Source: Viridothelium virens (taxonomy: Eukaryota > Ascomycota > Dothideomycetes > Trypetheliales > Trypetheliaceae). Taken from it: a stretch of DNA of 64,000 bases. How positions within the stretch are numbered: position 1 is the first letter of the stretch; each line of letters begins with the position of its first letter. The position numbers and the translations under genes were made by a program. Below the pieces are notes generated by a model. The model had not been told where the DNA came from, made no database searches, and saw only the letters and a program-made list of their open reading frames with translations. This document shows, in pieces, positions 20,982 to 33,298 of the stretch. The stretch is from NCBI GenBank assembly GCA_010094025.1, contig ML991858.1:34606-98605 (forward strand), read 5' to 3'.

Positions 20982-23800
20982 CTAATCCTGCCTCCTCCGC
21001 CTGAACTTGAACTTCAACCCATCGCCCTCGTCGTCCTGTCGTGCTGCTTTCTGGCCACTATCTAACTTACTCCGTCTCTTGGGCTGTGGCATGGGCTCTA
21101 TCTCTTCTCGCGCCGGCCTCTTTCCCTTACTCTTCTGCGTCTGCGTCTCCGCTCTCGATGTCTGCGTTGGATGCCGAATGCTCTCATCATGTTGGGTACT
21201 GATCTTGCCTCTTTCTCCAGCCCGCTCCTCAGCTCTCTGGTCAACTTGCTCGGTCTGTCTCGCTCGAATTACCTCTTCAGATTCAGACTGTTGGAATGGC
21301 TGGCCAACCTCGGCTTCCTGTCCCAAATTCTTGCTCCTGCCTTCACGTCGGCGGTACTTGTTTGAGTCTCCCTCATCTTCGTCCTGGGTCTGCCTCTGGC
21401 TTCGACTCTTCCTCGTCAGGCTCTGCGATTCCGTCCCTGCTCGACCCTCACTTGGAGTATTGCCCCAATTCTCTCCCCTTAGCCCAAAGCTCTTCCTTTT
21501 CACTTCCTCCATCGGGACAAATACCTTCTGCCGCCTTTTCTGTACCTCCTCGTCTTGTCCTCTTCGCCTAAATCCCTTGAAATTTTTCCTTCCATTCCAA
21601 CGCTGGTCCCACCGCACATTATCCGGTCCCCTACCCTCTTGCCCATCACCGTTTCCTTCAGAAGGCCGTGATCGCATCGGTACTTCCATCGTGTCCACTT
21701 TCACCAATCCTTTCATGTCCTCGACAGTCAAACCATCAATCGCCAGCGCCTCTCTCAATGCTTCCTGATCTCGCTGAGCCGCCTCATCCTCAGCTTCTCG
21801 TCTGGAACGGAGTAGTGCATTGTAGTCAACATCCTCGACTTCCGTCTTCGGCTTCTTGGATGAAGATGGCTCTTCCTTGATCTCATCGCTTGCTTTGCGT
21901 TTCCCGCTCGTCTCTGGAGTAGGTGTACCACGTTCAAGGCGTCGACGTTTTAGGGCCGCGGCACCTGGGAGGAGATCATCGACCGCAGCTTCGGGGTCTG
22001 GTGATGGTGATAGAGGCCGTTTCTGGGTTACGGCGGGCTCAGAGGGTGACGCTGGCGTAATCGTAACTTTGGATCTGGTAGACTTTGCTGGAGCTGGGGT
22101 TGGAGATTGGGCAAGTTCTCGATTTTCTGTGATTGGTGGCTTGGAGGTAGGATGAGATTCTCCAAAGTCATCGAAGCCTATAAAACGGCTTGTGATGATT
22201 CCACGGCGCCCTCGACGTCGGGTTGTTGCAGATGGAGCCGGTTTGGAGGGGTGACGTGTGTCTTGCTGGGGTTGTTCAGCTTCAATCTGCTCAGAAGCTG
22301 ACGATGGTGGCGCTTTCAGCTCCGGTGACGCTGCGGCTGACCTGTTCTCTAGTGTGCTACCTTGCTCCTGTTCTGGCTCAGCGATACCCGAAGAGGATGC
22401 TTTCATTGAGGGGAGCTTTGCAACTTTCTCGCTAGTCGTTCCTCGTTCTGTCTCAATCTCGGCTCGATCATCGTCTTCAAGTGGCCGTCTTAGCGGACTG
22501 GCATTATTTTGGAGGATAGCGTCTAAGAACTCATTTTGCTCGACAGACCTCAATCCCAATTTCACATCCACCCGCTGTTGTAGGTTAGTCATCCAGTTAG
22601 ACCACTCTCCCTTCGGCCGTAGTCGAACCACAACCACGCCAGTCTTCTGTTGGGTCGTATTCTGGAGCTCGTTGATGTCTTTGTAGCCCGAAACATTGGT
22701 AACATAGTCAACGATCTGGTCTACCGTAGTTTGACCAAGGTTAAGCTCATAGATCAAAGCTTTTCCATGTCCTTCGGTGATAGGAGCTTGTAGAGCATCG
22801 AATTGATCGGAGCTCAAGAAAACGAAGGTGAGTCCGCCGAAGACATCCGCCCTCTCCGGTCTTGGATTGAACGCTCCTGGTGGTCGTGGGATCGGTTCAT
22901 TACCTGCAGGAGGTAGGAATGGTGTTGCATCAGGCCAATTAGCATCAAAGTCCTGCTCCAAAGATGATGGAAGTGGATCTGAAGGGTCTGCCGGATTTGG
23001 GATTGGAGTGGTTGCGGTAGCTATGGCATCGATGAAGCCTTCCGTCACAATTGGTTTAGCATTGATGAGAGCTTCAAGACCTTTGGTGGTATTACGTCGT
23101 GCCGCAACGACATGCGTGGTTTTTCCTACAATGTATTCGTGCACGGTCTTGATATCGAGGGGCTCGAGGCGATATTGATGCGGAGCGATGGGATCGTCGT
23201 CTGCGCGTATTTGCTTGCTTGGGAAGTTGAAAGAGAGAACTGCAGGGTTCCACTTGATTCTGCAGAACAACATTAGCTGTTGCTATACGAAGTTTTACCC
23301 ACCCGATACTAACTTGAAAACGCATTCATAGCTTCCTAAACGAAACTCGTGCTCGGTCTTGTCTAGAGTCCGAGTCTCCTTGGCAAACTTCACTCCGTCA
23401 AGCCAAGTCCCAATCTTGGAAAGCTCCTCAAAGGTAATGGTACTTCTAGAATGAATTCTTGCCTACAAGAGTATTCAGCGAAGAGGAATGTAAGCAAAAC
23501 CACCACGCTACTTACCCCACCACCTGGATTTACGGGACCGACGTGGATAACGAGATGTTTTCGAGACACAGATTTATTTTCGATGGCAAATGAGTCTGAA
23601 CCTTCTGATCAGAGGTACTGCTTGTCGAGCCGAGAAATTGACTAACTCTTCTCTTCCTTATTCTGTGTGCGCCCGAAGATAGTTCGCGAGCCAGGCCGGA
23701 GCCACAGCCTTTTCCCTAATATTCATCTCAGCTTCTAGAATGTCAACATTTCGTTCAACCTACCTCCCAGATGTGAGCCATCACATTCGATAGTCCACAT
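20982..23800 (-). CDS. NBS1: Nbs1/nibrin homolog (Mre11-Rad50-Nbs1 DNA-repair complex)
   Basis: Nbs1 is the phosphopeptide-binding adaptor of the MRN complex, which senses and processes DNA double-strand breaks and activates the ATM/Tel1 kinase. The model is complement(join(20982..23259,23314..23462,23516..23604,23647..23715,23764..23800)), 873 aa. Four introns of 42-54 nt crowd the first 115 codons, and every junction keeps phase. The spliced N-terminus gives an FHA domain: GSRTIFGR near residue 20 and FAIENKSVSRKHLVI near residue 42, with the phosphopeptide-binding Arg and the Ser-x-x-His. Two BRCT-like regions follow, near residues 116-190 (TTHVVAARR, AKPIVTEGFIDAI) and 240-340 (FGGLTFVFLSS). 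The rest is disordered and charged and ends in a basic tail (KFKFRRRRQD) that recalls the aromatic/basic C-terminus by which Nbs1 contacts ATM/Tel1. The 37-nt first exon is the least certain. Confidence 0.9.
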
Positions 23801-23996
23801 CTCCAAGGGCGAATGAGTTCTGTAGCAATATCGAGGTTTGCGGAGCCGAGTAGAAATCGAAGTGGCGTCCATAATCTAGGCAGACGCGCGTACCCCGCGC
23901 GAGCTCACGTGATAGATCAGTCCCAATCGGGAAACATCATGACTTCCAGTTCACTGTTTACATCCATCCCGCCATCTCAGCATCCTTAAGACTCGC

Positions 23997-24035
23997 ATGG
24001 ACTCCAATCGACATTCCTTTCTTTACTTCAAATGA
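23997..24035 (+). promoter_or_regulatory. Upstream ORF overlapping the start codon of the WD40 gene
   Basis: A 12-codon frame begins with ATG at 23997 and ends with TGA at 24033-24035. That stop overlaps the main ATG (24032-24034) as ATGA. Such an arrangement permits termination-reinitiation and may set the translation level of the downstream protein. This holds only if transcription starts upstream of 23997. Confidence 0.4.
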
Positions 24036-27000
24036 GCCAGTCGAGAGAAGTGGAGACTGAAAACACCCTACATCACAACTTTGAATTCCCTCTGGACTAT
24101 TACCTAAGTATCACAACAGAGAATCGGATCCTCTCCTGGGATGCCAATGACCTCCGAACAATTTTTCAGTCGAAATCTGGGGGTATCCTCAGTGCCAAGG
24201 CAATCGAAGATGGCGGAAGCAAACTGGCCGTTGCAGATAGCCAAGTTGTTCTCCTTCACGATTACGAGCGCGGTTCATCGAAGACGTACAATTTAAAGGG
24301 TACAGATGCAAGTTGTAATGCTTATGCCGTAGCAACGAGCAGGTATTGACGTGTCAATACAGGACGAAGTTCGGCTTCTTACGTACTCGAGAGATTCGAA
24401 ATGCCTGTTTTTCACGACATCACTACAAAATGCCGTGCAACGCTATTCTATCAATGAATCCCGCCTCCTCAACCCTGGATGCGCCCATCCTTCTCCTCCG
24501 ACTGTCCTAGCTGTGTCGCCGAGTTCTCATTTACTGGTCTCTGTGTCTGCTACTCCACCGGTCGTTTTTCTTCAAAATCTCACATATGGGACATCACCTC
24601 TGCTACTAAATCCAATAGCTTCAACTAGCGCAGTGACCATAGCTACGTTCCATCCTCAACGAACGAACATATTTCTTCTAGGATTCTCGGATGGTACGGT
24701 CGCGGCATACGATGCGACCAAGGTATTTGGAGACGGGTCCATCAAAACATCTGCAGAGCTTGCAAAGAGTGGTGGGATGGGAGAAATTGGACACTTGAAG
24801 AAATTGCATGGGGTCATTACGCGGCAAGAGACGAAAGGCAACACGGCACGTGGAGAAGGCTCAATTGATGTTCTCCTTGGTAGTCGGGCTGAGAGCGTTA
24901 CGGCAGCAGCGTTCATGCCGGGTCATAAAGCACGTGCCGTGACTGTAGGTGCAGATGCTAAGTGTCGCTTAATCGACTTCCGAGGCGGTTCCACAATTTT
25001 ACGCACTTGGAAGATGAGAGCTCCGGCTACTTCTCTATCGATCCTGTCCCTGAAATCAGATCGCCGGACACAGAGCCAGTTGTCGCACGATGGGCCCAAG
25101 GCCATAAATCAGAAACGGTCCCGTCAAGAAGCTTGCAAAGATACAGCTTCTAGCAGCAATATGCTTACGGATAGCCTGCTCGCTGTCGGGCGGGTCGATG
25201 GCAAAGTTGCCTTATTTGATAGTGTTGGTACATGGCTGACTGAGCGGGAAATGGACCCCCAAGCTAATCCTGTCATTGATGTTGAATGGGTACAAGGGGC
25301 CATACCAAAGCCGATCCTGGAGTCAGGTGGTGGACCAGACCTCTTACATTCGAGGGATGTTGGTCCTGAGATAGATGATCAGACGAGCCGCGAGAGCAGG
25401 GCTGAACTTCGTTCACCTGGAGCTAGTCCTACCGGTACTAAAAGAAAGCATTCCGGGACTGCCTACCAAGTGACTGGCGGCTACGACCAAGAAGAAGGCG
25501 AAGCGAATTTCAAGCGACGAGCCAGGTCGCCAACCGTCGGAGATAGAGGATTGGCTCAGCCAATCGACTACTTGGACCTTTTTTCACCTGTGAAGAAAAA
25601 TCTCCCACCCGATTCTGGAGCTGGTAATGCAGATTCAAACGCTATACTCAGGAAAAAGAGTGTTAGCTTTGAGCAAAATGAAGTTGTAGGACGCCAGTCT
25701 GATCCGCCATCTCCTCCAACAAAGCCGTCGTTATCGTCGCCACCAAATGACCTTTCCGAGCGAGCTAAGTCGGTTACTTCTTCTCAAGAAGACAGTGCTC
25801 AAAGAGGTGCTCAGTCCAATGCAATTCGACCGTCGACAGTAATGAACAAGTCCTTTCGTCGCATGGGCTCCCCATTTATGGATGACGCGAACTCATTAGA
25901 CTCGTCGAATTCCATCGATTCACGATCCGATGGGGCATCTCTCGAGCATTCTAATCTACTTGCGGACCTCAAACGAATTGGAAACCGTGGCTCCAGCAGT
26001 AACAGAAGCGGAACTGCTTTATTCGCGCCATACATGAAACCTGCACTAAAACCATCCATCCGTAATGACAAAGATAGAGAAGAAAACAGAACGTCACACT
26101 CGAAAACGTCACACTCTAAAAATGGCAGCAGCGAGTTGGAAAATTCGTCCAGTGCAGTCAAAAGCGAGAGTTCCAGCACGTCCGGACAAAGTAACGGCAC
26201 CAGCGAAGACATCTGGCTGGAATCCTCCAGTCCCGCCAAACATTCCCGATCTCGCCGTCGCCCTCCACTACCACCACGTTCGGCACTCAATCAGACCGCG
26301 ACCGCTTCTCCTCCCATCTCCCCGAAAAATAGTCTCCCCTCACCATCTCGATCCAAAAGTCCACCCCAGCCCCCCTCGCATCCCGCCCTCCGAAGCGATC
26401 TGTCTGTCAATCCTTCTACAACCGAGCCGTTTCCTCCATTCGAAACCGCATCCGTACCCACCGACTTCTCCGGCATATCCCCTGCGTCCTCTTCGACCGT
26501 TTCTCCCAGCGCTCTCAAGCCTGCCGATCCTTACCGCAACGTGTACAGTCCTTCTAACCGTGTTGACACTGGCCCCTTGCTCTTTTACCAGGAAGCCATC
26601 GAGCACCATCCGCCTCCATCCCGACGGCAAAGCATTGCAAATCGACTGAAGCCGCGGCTGACGCCGTCAAATGCTGGGGAGCTAGGGGCAGAGAAAAATG
26701 ATGGAAAAGAAGGGCCCGAAAGGAGGACTGGCTGGAACCAGGTCAAGGAGGTGCTGAGTCCACGGCGCAGGAGGGAGCGAGAGGAAGCGAGGGCAAGAGA
26801 GAGAGAGCGAGAGGAAGGTAGGGAGGTAGAAAGACGGGAGGCGTTGACGAAAGAGGCGGAAAGGAGGGAGAAGGAGAAGGAAGTGAAAAGGAGAGAGGAG
26901 AAGGAGAAGGAGGCGAAAAGGAGAGAGGATGTTGAGCGAGAGTTGAAAAGAGAAGAGGAGCACATAGCGTCCAGAGAACTCGAGCGCATTCGACTTCAGG

Positions 27001-27281
27001 GGCGGATGCGGGAATGGCTCCCTTCCATCGAGGTGCGTGGTTCGGAGCTTTACGTAAAGCCGGAGTTTCCCATTTCGGGAAATGAGTATCCGAAAGTTGG
27101 GCCTGAGACCGCACAACCGCGTAAGGAGCACCCACGAAGGGAACAATCACGAAAAGAGGAGTCAGGGCATGCATGTCATTGTACAGAGTGTCCGCATCTA
27201 AGGGGCGAGTTGCAGAAGCTAAAGAACGAGGTGGCACACCTGAGAGCAGAGATATTAGTTCTAAAAGGCGGAGATCCTTGA
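24032..27281 (+). CDS. WD40-repeat protein with long disordered region and C-terminal coiled coil (possibly NEDD1-like)
   Basis: The model is join(24032..24307,24363..27281), 1064 aa. The 55-nt intron uses a GC donor (GCAAGT) and a CAG acceptor; this is the choice that reads straight through the repeat (KGTD then DEVRLLTYSRD). Residues 1 to about 330 form WD40-like blades (ILSWDAND, LLTYSRDSKCLFFTTS, IATFHPQRTNIFLLGFSDGT). Residues 350-880 are Ser/Pro-rich and probably disordered. Residues about 885-970 are a highly charged single-helix or coiled-coil region with repeated KRREEKEKEAKRRE units. The tail holds a small Cys cluster (HACHCTECPHL) before a last coil. This order resembles NEDD1/GCP-WD, which recruits gamma-tubulin rings to centrosomes or spindle pole bodies, but the match is architectural only. 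The gene is head-to-head with nbs1, the starts being 231 bp apart. Confidence 0.75.
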
Positions 27282-27723
27282 GGCGTTTCAGGGAAGTTCT
27301 ATAGAGCGTTGGTGTTAGGATACTACTAGTGGCATAGCATGCGGTGCTTAACATATCTCGCTTGGGATGATACGTTCGTTTTGCTTGTATGGTTTGGCGT
27401 TGTTCATGTTTGCTGCTATGCTCTCTAGATACCCTGCAGTCATGCTCCTGAAATGCATTTTATGACGTGAATCTTTTGTACAAGAGCATGGATATGTTCG
27501 TCTATGGTATCACGTTGATCAATCTAAAATACAGTGAACTCTCACATCCAAGGCACCGCCTCAATGCTTTTCTGCCGCCTATGCATACATGAGTCACCTG
27601 CTCGCGTACGAGCCAGCGATGATCGCAATCCGAAAATCTAACAACCTCAAGTCTAGGTGTCTGTAGCTATCGTTAGAGAACCTGGAGACGAGTAAAACAT
27701 CAGTGCTCAGCGCGAGGGTTGAG
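27282..27723. other. Convergent 3' region
   Basis: The WD40 gene and mitochondrial EF-G end towards each other. Nothing else is recognisable. Confidence 0.5.
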
Positions 27724-30331
27724 CTATTTCTTATGTTTCTCCGCCATTTCCTTTTCATGCTTAGCCATTAACTCCCTTTGCGTCTGAGGTAGAACGGGGG
27801 AATAGTGAGAGAACTCCATTGTCTGTGAAGTAGTCAGCACGGCGGATCGGAAGATGGGAATGAGGCTCGCATACATATTCTCCCTTTCCTTGAGTAGCAG
27901 CTCTGATATGACTCGATATGCCAAACTTTCATACCGCAGATCAGCTAGGTTGACTCAAAATCCATTGTCGTCTGTGATTAGACTTACCATGTTACTCAAC
28001 GGCGTATCCGCCCACACTGTAAAATCTTCGGTACCAACTTCCGAATCATTTATCACCGCGTTGCGCTTATTCAACAAGCCGACCACATTGCCCTGGAATT
28101 CACTCGGGGCGACGACCGTCGTCTTCATCATTGGCTCCAGGACCTGCCCGTTCTTCGCGCTGAACGTCTTGCGCACCGCTTGCATCGTTGCGATCTTGAA
28201 CGCGTTCTCAGAAGAATCGGTCGAGTGAATGGCTCCATCCTGCATCACCATACTCGAGCCCAAGACTTTGTGTCCCAGTAGCGGTCCCTTTTCGCACGCT
28301 TCGTTGAATCCCTTTTCACACGCATATATGTACTTCTCGGGAATATTGCCTCCTGTCACCGTACTCTCGAAAGAGTTCTCCGCTAGCGCACCTGTTGGTT
28401 CCATATATCCGATGACCCGCGCGTAATCACCAGCACCGCCGGTCTGTTTCTTGAGAAGGTGATCGAAGGGAACCTTCTGCGTGAGGGTCTCGCGGTAGGC
28501 GACCTGAGGCTGACCCGTCTCACAGTCGACCTTGTATTCGCGGCGCATACGCTCGACGTAGATATCCAGGTGGAGTTCGCCCATACCTGAGATAATAGTC
28601 TCTTGGGATTCAGGGTCGACATGGACACGGAAGGTCGGGTCTTCGCGCTGGAAACGGTTCATGGCTTTGGAGAAGTTGGCACCATCTTTGCTTTGCTTCG
28701 GTTTGATAGACAGGGAGATGACGGGTTCGGGGACAAACATAGATGTCATAGTGTAGCCGAGAGAGCCATCAGTGAAAGTGTCGCCTGAGGCGCAGTCGAC
28801 GCCGAATACAGCGCAGATCTCGCCGGCACCAATCTCTGGAACCTCTTCCATCTCATTTGAGTGCATTCGCACTATTCTTGGGACCTTGACCTTTTTGTCG
28901 GTCCGGGCATTAAACACCGTCATTCCTTTTTTAAGTGATCCCTGGTAAACTCGGATATATGTCAATTGGCCGAAATTGCTTTCTTCGAGCTTGAAAGCCA
29001 GACCAACGAATGGCAGTGATTGATAAGAAACAAGTTTGACAGGTACCTCGGACCGTGACCTGTCCAAGGCAAGATTTTCAACCTCGGAAGGATTTGGAAG
29101 AAAGTCGCAAACGGCATCTAGCATAGGCTGAACAGACGTATCCGCAAGCGCAGATCCCATGAAAACCGGCGAGAATTTACGCGAGATTGTTGCTCTTCTG
29201 ACAGCAGCTTTCATCTGTTCTGGTGTCGGTGTCCGCTCGTCCAGAAATATCTCGGCTATATCTTCGTCAACATCCGCCAGTGTTTCGATTAGCTTCGCTC
29301 TTCTTTCCTCAGCCAAGCTCTTAACCTCCGCAGGTATCTCATCCTTCTCCACGATTATCTCTCCCTTTTGCCCTTCATTGTAGATAGCCTTCATACGAAT
29401 CAGATCGACGACCCCTCTGAATTCGTCCTCAGTGCCGATGGGGACCTGCATAGCAGCTGCTGGGAGTCGAAGTTTCTGGTTGATCTGCTCAATGGCTTTG
29501 AATGGATTTGCGCCCATGCGATCCATCTTGTTGATGAAAGATATCCTTGGGACGTTGTAACGCCGCATTTGTCGATCCACCGTGATTGTTTGCGATTGAA
29601 CTCCTGATACAGCGCAAAGTATCATGACAGCTCCATCTAGAACCCTCAATGCTCTCTCTACCTCTATTGTGAAGTCTATATGGCCGGGGGTATCGATCAA
29701 ATTAATATGATACCTCTGCTCCTTTCCATCCTCTGTCTTGAGCCAGTCGCAGAATGTCGCTGCGGACTGAATTGTGATACCCTTTTCTCTCTCCAAATCC
29801 ATGGAGTCCATTTTCGCACCGATTGCATCCTTTCCTCGAACTTCGTGAATAGACTTTATTCGCCCGGTGTAAAAAAGGACACGCTCTGTAGCTGTAGTTT
29901 TGCCGCTGTCAATATGCGCCTGTCGATTTTAGTCACCCGCATACATGTGTTCCGAATCATGACATACAGCAATACCAATATTACGAACTTTAGACAAGCG
30001 TGCAGCCTCTTGAGGATCAAGGTTCTGGATAATGGTTTCTTGGGCCAGAGTTTGGGGGTCTTCAGTAGCTTGCTCAAGTCTGATGTTAAAGTTAGCTTCG
30101 CTGGCTGCCCGAGTCTTTTCTCTGTACTCACACTGCAGCTGCGGCTCCGGACTGATGCCGTCTTGCTCTCCATGACCAAGGATCTGCAGAAGGGGTGATG
30201 GTAGCGGGTCGTAGAACAGCGGCCGAGGCGTATCGCCGTTGTATCACCCTTAAGGGTGCCGTGCATTGTGAGACACCGAGACGTGAGCAAAGAGCTCGGG
30301 TCCCAGCTCTACCCACGGCATTGACCCTCAT
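27724..30331 (-). CDS. MEF1: Mitochondrial translation elongation factor G (EF-G1)
   Basis: This GTPase drives ribosome translocation in mitochondria. The model is complement(join(27724..27822,27875..27925,27988..29919,29968..30079,30132..30331)), 797 aa, the normal size. Introns of 48-62 nt have good donors (GTGAGT, GTATGT, GTAAGT, GTATGC), and each junction falls within conserved sequence. The first exon gives an Arg/Ala-rich presequence ([19 protein letters not shown]) for mitochondrial import. G-domain motifs are AHIDSGKTT near residue 105 (G1, completed by the exon 2/3 junction), GITIQSAAT (G2), DTPGHIDFT (G3) and NKMD (G4). Domain IV and V elements include [15 protein letters not shown] 51-nt microexon supplies [17 protein letters not shown], and the end is a Lys/Glu-rich tail. 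An in-frame Met at 30451 would add 40 hydrophobic residues; I prefer 30331 for its better presequence. Confidence 0.95.
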
Positions 30332-30624
30332 TGACGGAACGTAGCAGGAGCTGAAGAGGAAATGGGTTGGGACGAGAAACCTGAAGATCGTCGACGCGAA
30401 GATCAAAAAATTGATCGGAGGTCGGAGTTTGCGAAATGGGAACGAGGTCACGTGCTCTCAGAGCAACTGTCAAGGACAAAGGGGAGTATTCTACCGTGAA
30501 GGAGAGATATATAGGTACTTTACTGGGATCGTAATATCTTCTGGCATACGGCTATGTAGGTAAATCATGTCTCGTCATCTCCGTCTTTCTGAACGCCGCG
30601 TAAGAAGGGCGATTGGACCCTTAT

Positions 30625-32512
30625 TCAGAGCATCACCAATCCAATGCCTCCAGCTTGCTTCTCGTCCACCTGATTTGCTTTGTTCAGCCCTCCCGTGACA
30701 GGTGCTGTGCGATAATTGTAGAGATAATAGTGGAGCAGTCCATCACCCGGGCCAAATTTCTGGTCCTCAAGAAATAGTGGGTTATCGAGATGGGTGAGTG
30801 CGTTGAAAACATCGAATTTGGCCTGCAGCACGTTAGGTATTAACTTAGAGGGACGAAGAGAGTCGAGTTACCTCCTTTGCAAGAATCAAGGCATCCTTCA
30901 TCAATGCATTCAGTCGGGCCTTGTATGCAGCCTTATCGTTTCCGAATGCGGCCTCGGAGGCATAGTAAAATAGATATGCAGCCTTGATGGTATCGTATTT
31001 TTTGGCATTAATGATCGTCGACTCTAGGATGTAGAAAGAAAAGAAATCGGTTATTTTGTGAGTCTCTGGATCCTCAGAAACATAGGCCCAAACAACCCGC
31101 TCGGGTGCGCTGGGATCTGCATGATCTATTAGCCAATGTTGTACTTCTTCTTTGGTGAACAATGGTGCCAGCTCTGTTCGCGCAAGGTATCTTTTGAGCA
31201 GATCAAGAATGGCTTCAACGTCTTTAGTCTCCATTGGTCGTAGGCCCTGAATCTCTGTTTGCGTCGGAAGCTTGTATCTCGCAATTTGACGCAACGGAGT
31301 ACTGCCGGGAGGCAATGGAGAGAACTCTACGTCGTACAGTTTCTGCCAGTCAAGACTGCGGTGAAAGTAACGGCACGTTGCCACAGGAGTAGGAATGAGG
31401 GTACCCGCCGTGTAAACTGCTTGGTATATACCGGAGAGATGGGTACGTCGCGTGATTTCCTTGATGAGGACAGGAGCCAGACGCTTCTGGCGGACTTTCT
31501 TGTGGTTACACATGAAGTTTATTTCTGTGCAGCTGATTGTTCTCTGGCGGACACGCATATTGACCGGGATTCCTGATATGAACGCCACAAGTTTTTGTGA
31601 TTGTGAAGCACGAACGCCTACGTGCCATTCTTTTCGCCAGCCAGGTGCCATAAGCGCCCTTCGTTTATTAGTACATCATCTCATCGAATTTGGTGAAAAC
31701 CTTACCATTTCAGGAACGAGGAGGAGTACTTGAAGCGAAACATTGATTCATGGTCCTCAACGTAGTGGTTAGAAAGAAGGTCATAGACTTCGTCATGCTA
31801 AAGCGTATCAGCTTTATTGTGCTTTTGTGACAGCAAATGACCGTAGACCTACTTGCTGAGGGTCAGTCAAATCCATGGTAACCCACTCGAAGCCAGCAGG
31901 TAGCGGAGCGGGTTCTTTGGGCACTCTCTCGGGATCGACAGCTTGGATTTCGCCTTCTTCTGACGGCTGATCATCAAATTTTGGAACAGGCTGAGTCTTC
32001 CAGAATTTGTATTGAGCTAAATCTTTTTGATGCGGAGCAGCGGCACCCTGGCGTCGCAGAAGTCAGTCTTAGCAAGCCTACACTCCGGATGAAAATGTGG
32101 AGCAGAATGAAAGAATATGTACCGCTCCAGTCACCATATCTCCAAGCGAGAGCTTTTTTATGAAGTCTTGAATTTCAGACGGACTTTTGCGTTCGAGCTC
32201 ATCCTTCAAACTGGGATTAATTTGGGCAAGTTGGTTGAGCTGCTCTTGGCTAAGTTGAGGTTTTGTATCAGCTTTCCCAGAACCCTCAGGGTCTTTGCGA
32301 CCTGTCAGAGCTTCCTTGAGCTTCTTCTTCTTGGACATCTTTTTCTTTTTACTCGATCCTGTTGCCGCAGCCCCTCCATCTTGGTGGTCCCCAGGACCTT
32401 CTTCACCTGAATGATCGTCCTCATCCGATTCGACACCAGCTTGAGCTAGCACCTCTTCAGAGTCACCTTTGGCTCTCTCCCTATCGGTAGTATGGAGCTC
32501 ATCAGGCATCAT
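30625..32512 (-). CDS. NMT1: Glycylpeptide N-tetradecanoyltransferase (N-myristoyltransferase)
   Basis: The enzyme transfers myristate from myristoyl-CoA to the N-terminal glycine of target proteins. The model is complement(join(30625..30822,30872..31658,31706..31797,31853..32047,32123..32512)), 553 aa, with introns of 47-75 nt. Residues 1-130 form a variable tail with a Lys-rich cluster ([17 protein letters not shown]) of the type that tethers NMT to ribosomes. The catalytic core begins at [12 protein letters not shown] near residue 140. Family signatures are [20 protein letters not shown] near residue 270 (acyl-CoA site) and, after the last intron, [17 protein letters not shown]. The chain ends GGIGLVML, matching the catalytic C-terminal carboxylate region of the family. 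Two Met codons stand at the start. Each exon junction restores conserved sequence, for example SFLKW/ALMAPGW. The gene is tandem with MEF1, about 290 bp apart. Confidence 0.95.
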
Positions 32513-33298
32513 GGACTGACATTTGCGTACATGGAGGAAGGAATATGCTGAGTATCAGGCAGAGGTTTATGTTTGCCTCTAGCGTGAACTAGGTAACCTC
32601 GGCTAGAGTTGCCCAAGTCTTTCAGTGGAGATCAAACTCCCTCCAAGATATTCACTCCGCGGCTTCTGGGGTTCTGGTCCAGCCATACCGGCCTTGCAAG
32701 GTCTGGATAGGCAAGGCCACTTTCCTAAAGATGTTTATTTGCGAGGTTCGTGAATAAGCTCTATGGAAACATAAATTCGGACTGAGTCTAACCAAGTATC
32801 TTAGCGGTCCGTTAGAGGTAGGGGTTTCAACTGATTATGGCTTCCCAAAAAAAGGTGTGTACTGTTCATATCTCTTTCTCTTCCTAGATTCGAGCGCTTG
32901 CGGTAATATCTCAAGCTACCGTCCACGTTCGATCAAACAAATACCGATTGCAGCGCTCCTGAGTTCAGCAAGGACACGCTTGTATGCGATAACTTTTGTC
33001 CCTTCCCACATAATTGATAACCCTGCTTCCTTGGATGCGACAGACTAGAAACCACACAGATAGTATTGCGGACCTGGTAGGATTTAATGGGTTCTTTTTA
33101 TGCCGTGCTTAAATCCTAACTTTGTCACTACTTCAAGAAGTCACCTCTGACGTTTCAACATTCTAACTCAGTAGGTAAAATGAGGAGTGAGGAGGAAGAC
33201 GCTTTCTCCTCTAAGCACCCCAATTTACTAACACGTGCGCGAGGAAACCCGGAGGCATTCCACGAGTAAGTGAAATTCGTCGACTCTCGATTATAGAT
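32513..33298. other. Divergent intergenic region
   Basis: The stretch separates NMT1 and the BTB gene. A possible ATG at 33180 opens 29 codons and ends at a GTAAGT-like site, but no splice from it reaches the BTB frame in phase. Nothing else is supported. Confidence 0.45.

Noticed and set aside
24343-24362. 20-nt intron joining the two WD40 frames
   Set aside because: Too short to be spliced; the GC-AG intron at 24308-24362 gives a better protein.
33180-33267. Upstream ATG exon for the BTB gene
   Set aside because: Its donor and the acceptors I tested do not preserve phase, and the nearest intron would be about 31 nt.
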